Below are positions 61,531-64,000 of a stretch of DNA of 64,000 nt, piece after piece. The position numbers were made by a program, and so were the translations under genes. Numbering within the stretch: the first letter of the stretch is position 1; each line of letters begins with the position of its first letter. The notes under the pieces were generated by a model. The model was not told the DNA's origin. It ran no database searches and saw nothing but the letters and a program-made list of their open reading frames with translations. The DNA is from Rhodobacteraceae bacterium Alg238-R152 (GTDB lineage: Bacteria; Pseudomonadota; Alphaproteobacteria; Rhodobacterales; Rhodobacteraceae). The DNA is taken from assembly GCA_900537125.1 (NCBI GenBank), contig UNRJ01000005.1, positions 124,001 through 188,000 on the forward strand, read 5' to 3'.

Positions 61531-62424
61531 TCAGACAACCACGCCAAGGCGCGGCGGGCTTTCCACCGGTGCATGCATCGGCTGAAAGCTTTTGCGGATC
61601 AGTTCAGCCAGATGGGCGATAACGTCACCTTTGGCCTGCTCTGCTCCATACATGTTGATGTGCTGCTCTCCCAAATCGGGTAGCGCACCGCCGTGGTCAA
61701 TGACTTCCAGATGGCGGGGCTCGGTGCCAAGTAACATCTCGCCCACCCCAAGATCCGCGGCAATCGTGGCCTCAACTGTGCGATCAGATTCGGTCTCCAG
61801 CGCCGAATCCCATTCAATGCCTGCGCGATCCAGCGCCGCAATGGCACGTTGCCGGAACAGACATTGGCGCGCGGAGGCAAACGGAAACGGGCGTCGGCGC
61901 CAGCTGGCTCCACCAGGGGCACCAATCCACACAAGCGGCAAAGTACACAGACCTTCGGCCCCATCTGGCGTGTTGGTCTCCGTCGTCAGGATGAGGTCGA
62001 CTTCCCCTTTGCCAAACAGCTGCTTGAGCTCCAACGTATACGACGAGCACAGGTTCACTTTCACACGCGGGAATGCGGCGGCGAACTGCTGCATGACGCG
62101 CGGAACCGTTGGATAGACAATGTCATGCGGCACACCCAGCGTGACCGAGCCTTCAAACTCATCATGGCTCAGTCGGCGCATGATTTCATCATTAAGCGTG
62201 ACCATGCGACGGGCGTAGCCGAGCATCTGCTCCCCAGCAGGGGTCAGCGCGATACCACGCCCGGAGCGATCCAGCAAAGCCACACCAATCAACTCCTCCA
62301 GACGTTTGAGCTGCATAGAAACCGCCGACTGCGTGAGGTGAAGGAAGCCAGCGGCTTTGGTCACCCCGCCCATATCAGCAACAGCAACGAAGCTTCTGAG
62401 TGTCGTTACATCAAGATTGCGCAT
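61531..62424 (-). CDS. LysR-type transcriptional regulator
   Basis: 297 residues from MRNLDVTTLRSFVAVADMGG, with AAAGGAGA before the ATG. N-terminal helix-turn-helix (VTKAAGFLHLTQSAVSMQLKRLEELIGVALLDRSGRG), then a substrate-binding domain. Divergent from the small DUF1127 gene at 62584; convergent with the oxidoreductase, 4 bp apart. Inducer unknown. Confidence 0.9.
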   Translation of the reverse strand: MRNLDVTTLRSFVAVADMGGVTKAAGFLHLTQSAVSMQLKRLEELIGVALLDRSGRGIALTPAGEQMLGYARRMVTLNDEIMRRLSHDEFEGSVTLGVPHDIVYPTVPRVMQQFAAAFPRVKVNLCSSYTLELKQLFGKGEVDLILTTETNTPDGAEGLCTLPLVWIGAPGGASWRRRPFPFASARQCLFRQRAIAALDRAGIEWDSALETESDRTVEATIAADLGVGEMLLGTEPRHLEVIDHGGALPDLGEQHINMYGAEQAKGDVIAHLAELIRKSFQPMHAPVESPPRLGVVV

Positions 62425-62583
62425 GGCTGTCTCCTTTAATATCACGGCATTTGAACAATCATCATGTTCTGTGATGAAGGCCGTCACAAACATTCGCTTT
62501 CTAAATACACACGGACAGCCATATACATCAAGTAATTTGATGCAGACACCAAGACCAATCGCAAATCAGGAAAGGAACGACCC

Positions 62584-62793
62584 ATGGCCTTCATCACCAC
62601 TTCTTCCGCGAGCTCCCGTGGTTCCAAATTTTCCCTCTCCCGCCTCGTGCAGGCCTTTGCTGTCCAGCGCCAGCGCCGCCAGTTGGCACAGCTGGACGCG
62701 GCTGCCCTGCGCGACATGGGTTTGACCCAAACCGATGTGGACTGCGAATTGAGCCGCTCCGCCTGGGATGTGCCAGCACATTGGCGCGGCTGA
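62584..62793 (+). CDS. DUF1127 small protein, second copy
   Basis: 69 residues. Ser/Thr-rich N-terminus then LSRLVQAFAVQRQRRQLAQLDAAALRDMGLTQTDVDCELSRSAWDVPAHWRG, the DUF1127 helix pair with a longer aromatic tail than the copy at 49417. AGGAAAGGA precedes the ATG. Divergent from a LysR gene. Unlike the other copy, no CUCCUCC hairpins follow it; a 12-bp hairpin at 62815 probably ends the transcript. Confidence 0.85.
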   Translation: MAFITTSSASSRGSKFSLSRLVQAFAVQRQRRQLAQLDAAALRDMGLTQTDVDCELSRSAWDVPAHWRG

Positions 62794-62814
62794 GACAAAC
62801 GTTAACAATGATGC

Positions 62815-62845
62815 GGATTTTCGCCGGTTTTGACGGCGGAAATCC
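62815..62845 (+). terminator. Hairpin after the second DUF1127 gene
   Basis: GGATTTTCGCCG and CGGCGGAAATCC pair at 11 of 12 positions with a 7-nt loop. No T-tract follows, so it may be a stabilising 3' hairpin rather than a terminator. Confidence 0.5.
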
Positions 62846-62873
62846 TTGAATTCACGCCCCTCCTCACCGATAT
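62845..62873 (+). promoter_or_regulatory. Candidate RpoH-type promoter of the BI-1 gene
   Basis: CTTGAAT, 14 bp, ACCGATAT, close to the sigma-32 pattern CTTGAAA-N13-15-CCCCATNT, 63 bp before the start codon. Confidence 0.5.
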
Positions 62874-62935
62874 TCACTGATGAAACCCTCTGAACGTCAG
62901 GTTCTGGGGGCAATAAAGTTAACTCGGAGGCTTTG

Positions 62936-63712
62936 ATGGCTGAATTTGACACGATCCGCGGCACGGCAACAGCCAGCGCGGCTCATATCGACGTGGGTCT
63001 GCGCGCCCACATGAACAAAGTCTACGGCAACATGTCCGTCGGCATGCTGATCACCTTTGCCGCTGCTTGGGCGCTGTCTGGCTTGGCTGTGACATCTGAT
63101 CCATCCGGTGCGGCCGCTCAGATTGGTGCGGACAAATACCTCACGTCCCTTGGCCACGCACTTTACGCATCCCCACTGAAGTGGGTGCTTATGTTTGCTC
63201 CGTTGGCAATGGTGTTTGGCTTTGGCGCCGCAATCAACCGCCTGTCCGCCGCTGGTGCACAGCTGTTCTTCTTTGTCTTTGCCGCACTCATGGGCGCATC
63301 GATCAGCTCGATCTTCCTGGTGTTCACCGGTGAGTCGATCATCCACACCTTCCTGATCACCGCGATCGCCTTTGCGGGTCTGTCGCTCTACGGCTACACC
63401 ACCAAGAAGAACCTGTCCGGTCTGGGCACGTTCCTGATGATGGGTCTGATCGGCCTGATCGTGGCGTCAATTGTGAACATCTTCTTGCAGTCTTCTGCGA
63501 TGGCGTTTGCGATTTCTGCCATTGGTGTTCTGATCTTTGCTGCGCTGACCGCATATGACACCCAGAAGATCAAAAACGACTATATCGCACACGCCCAGCA
63601 CGGCGACAGCGAATGGTTGGGCAAAGCCGCCATCATGGGCGCGCTGACCCTGTATCTGGACTTCATCAACCTGTTCATGTTCCTGCTGCAATTCCTCGGC
63701 AACCGCGAGTGA
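62936..63712 (+). CDS. Bax inhibitor-1/YccA family membrane protein
   Basis: 258 residues from MAEFDTIRGTATA, with CGGAGG 5 nt upstream. Seven hydrophobic helices, HMNKVYGNMSVGMLITFAAAW at the start, and ALTAYDTQKIKNDY near the end, the BI-1 family's acidic pH/calcium-sensing signature. Family members in bacteria interact with FtsH or act as calcium leak channels. A heat-shock-like promoter precedes it. Confidence 0.92.
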   Translation: MAEFDTIRGTATASAAHIDVGLRAHMNKVYGNMSVGMLITFAAAWALSGLAVTSDPSGAAAQIGADKYLTSLGHALYASPLKWVLMFAPLAMVFGFGAAINRLSAAGAQLFFFVFAALMGASISSIFLVFTGESIIHTFLITAIAFAGLSLYGYTTKKNLSGLGTFLMMGLIGLIVASIVNIFLQSSAMAFAISAIGVLIFAALTAYDTQKIKNDYIAHAQHGDSEWLGKAAIMGALTLYLDFINLFMFLLQFLGNRE

Positions 63713-63732
63713 TAACCGCAGGATAGCATTGG

Positions 63733-63765
63733 AAAAGGCCGGTCAATATGACCGGCCTTTTTTGT
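63733..63765 (+). terminator. Terminator between the BI-1 and GNAT genes
   Basis: AAAAGGCCGGTCA and TGACCGGCCTTTTTT form a 13-bp stem with a 3-nt loop; usable by both convergent genes. Confidence 0.92.
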
Positions 63766-63766
63766 G

Positions 63767-64000
63767 TCAGGCGTACTCAGGGGCGCAAAGACTGCGGCGC
63801 ATTTGAATCGCGGGGAAGTGCACGCCAGGGGCCAATGTCAGCTCCACCTCTGAGGTTTCCTCAAAGCCCATGGCCTCATAAAAGGGCCGTGCGGTGTATG
63901 TGCTCATGCAACTCATCTGGCGCATCCCATGTGCCTCAGCGGAAGCCAGCGACACATCAATCAAAGACCGTGCAACCCCGCGACGCAGCCAGTCAGGGCG
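63767..64000 (-). CDS. GNAT-family acetyltransferase, 5' part cut off by the window edge
   Basis: The last 77 residues are present: RRGVARSLIDVSLASAEAHG, the acetyl-CoA-binding signature, then STYTARPFYEAMGFEETSEVEL and a short tail. The frame stays open to the window edge, so the start lies outside. Acceptor substrate unknown. Confidence 0.85.
   Translation of the reverse strand, partial: RPDWLRRGVARSLIDVSLASAEAHGMRQMSCMSTYTARPFYEAMGFEETSEVELTLAPGVHFPAIQMRRSLCAPEYA

Noticed and set aside
62815-62845. Small RNA of CcsR type behind the second DUF1127 gene
   Set aside because: There is a good hairpin, but its loop is GTTTTGA without any CUCCUCC string and there is only one.
1-64000. Prophage, transposon or genomic-island signal
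   Set aside because: No integrase, transposase, terminal repeats or abrupt change in composition was seen; tRNA genes at 38.1 and 57.1-57.4 kb are not followed by integrases or partial tRNA copies.

Overview
The window is chromosomal DNA of an alphaproteobacterium of the Roseobacter group (Rhodobacteraceae). This call rests on gene content and on the style of the proteins: a cdd/two-cupin pair, MaeB, PrpE, DUF817, DUF1127 and DUF2244 proteins, Na+-NQR with ApbE/NqrM, aa3 oxidase subunit I, pyruvate carboxylase, and a DUF1127-CCUCCUCCC small-RNA locus of the kind known from Rhodobacter. Coding density is high and base composition is even. I saw no phage, insertion sequence, CRISPR array or plasmid gene, so this looks like core genome.

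Layout. 1-9 kb: central carbon and cofactor genes (cdd, cupin, maeB, prpE, nadK, glyA, a methyltransferase). 9-16.5 kb: LysR, a PspA-YiaAB membrane-stress module behind a TetR gene with three matching palindromes, a YcaQ-type glycosylase, DUF817, a hydrolase and small membrane proteins. 16.6-22.2 kb: a signalling cluster (LuxR-type response regulator, FIST sensor, hybrid histidine kinase) resembling NosP/NahK, then DUF4202 and a CbiX-like chelatase. 22.2-28.3 kb: a LacI regulator divergent from gap-zwf-edd-eda (Entner-Doudoroff). 28.3-37.2 kb: a MATE transporter and nqrABCDEF, divergent from apbE-nqrM. 37.2-48.9 kb: CBS protein, tRNA-Leu, lipB, cytochrome c, pyc, rhodanese, a lactate-dehydrogenase-like enzyme, uvrD/pcrA-type helicase, GST. 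49.0-49.7 kb: a DUF1127 gene followed by four tandem small-RNA units. 49.9-57.4 kb: mrp, EthD, DUF2244, a methyltransferase, ctaD, a PEP-mutase-family enzyme, a secreted YHYH pair and two tRNA-Gly. 57.5-64 kb: guanine/8-oxoguanine deaminase type amidohydrolase, hisN, XRE regulator, quinone oxidoreductase, LysR, a second DUF1127 gene, a BI-1/YccA membrane protein, and a truncated GNAT gene.

The most striking element is at 49019-49632. On the minus strand a 71-residue DUF1127 protein is followed within 7 nt by eight hairpins. Their loops all carry CUCCUCCC (anti-Shine-Dalgarno) while the stems differ in sequence but stay paired. They group as four two-hairpin units, matching the ccaF1-CcsR1-4 arrangement of Rhodobacter sphaeroides.

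Other points of interest are a 60-bp dispersed repeat present twice (about 20.8 kb and 51.4 kb) upstream of two unrelated genes in the same relative orientation, a three-copy hairpin plus GATATTT intergenic motif, a near-perfect FNR-type site upstream of ctaD, TTTGCAAA sites upstream of prpE, and two heat-shock-like promoters.
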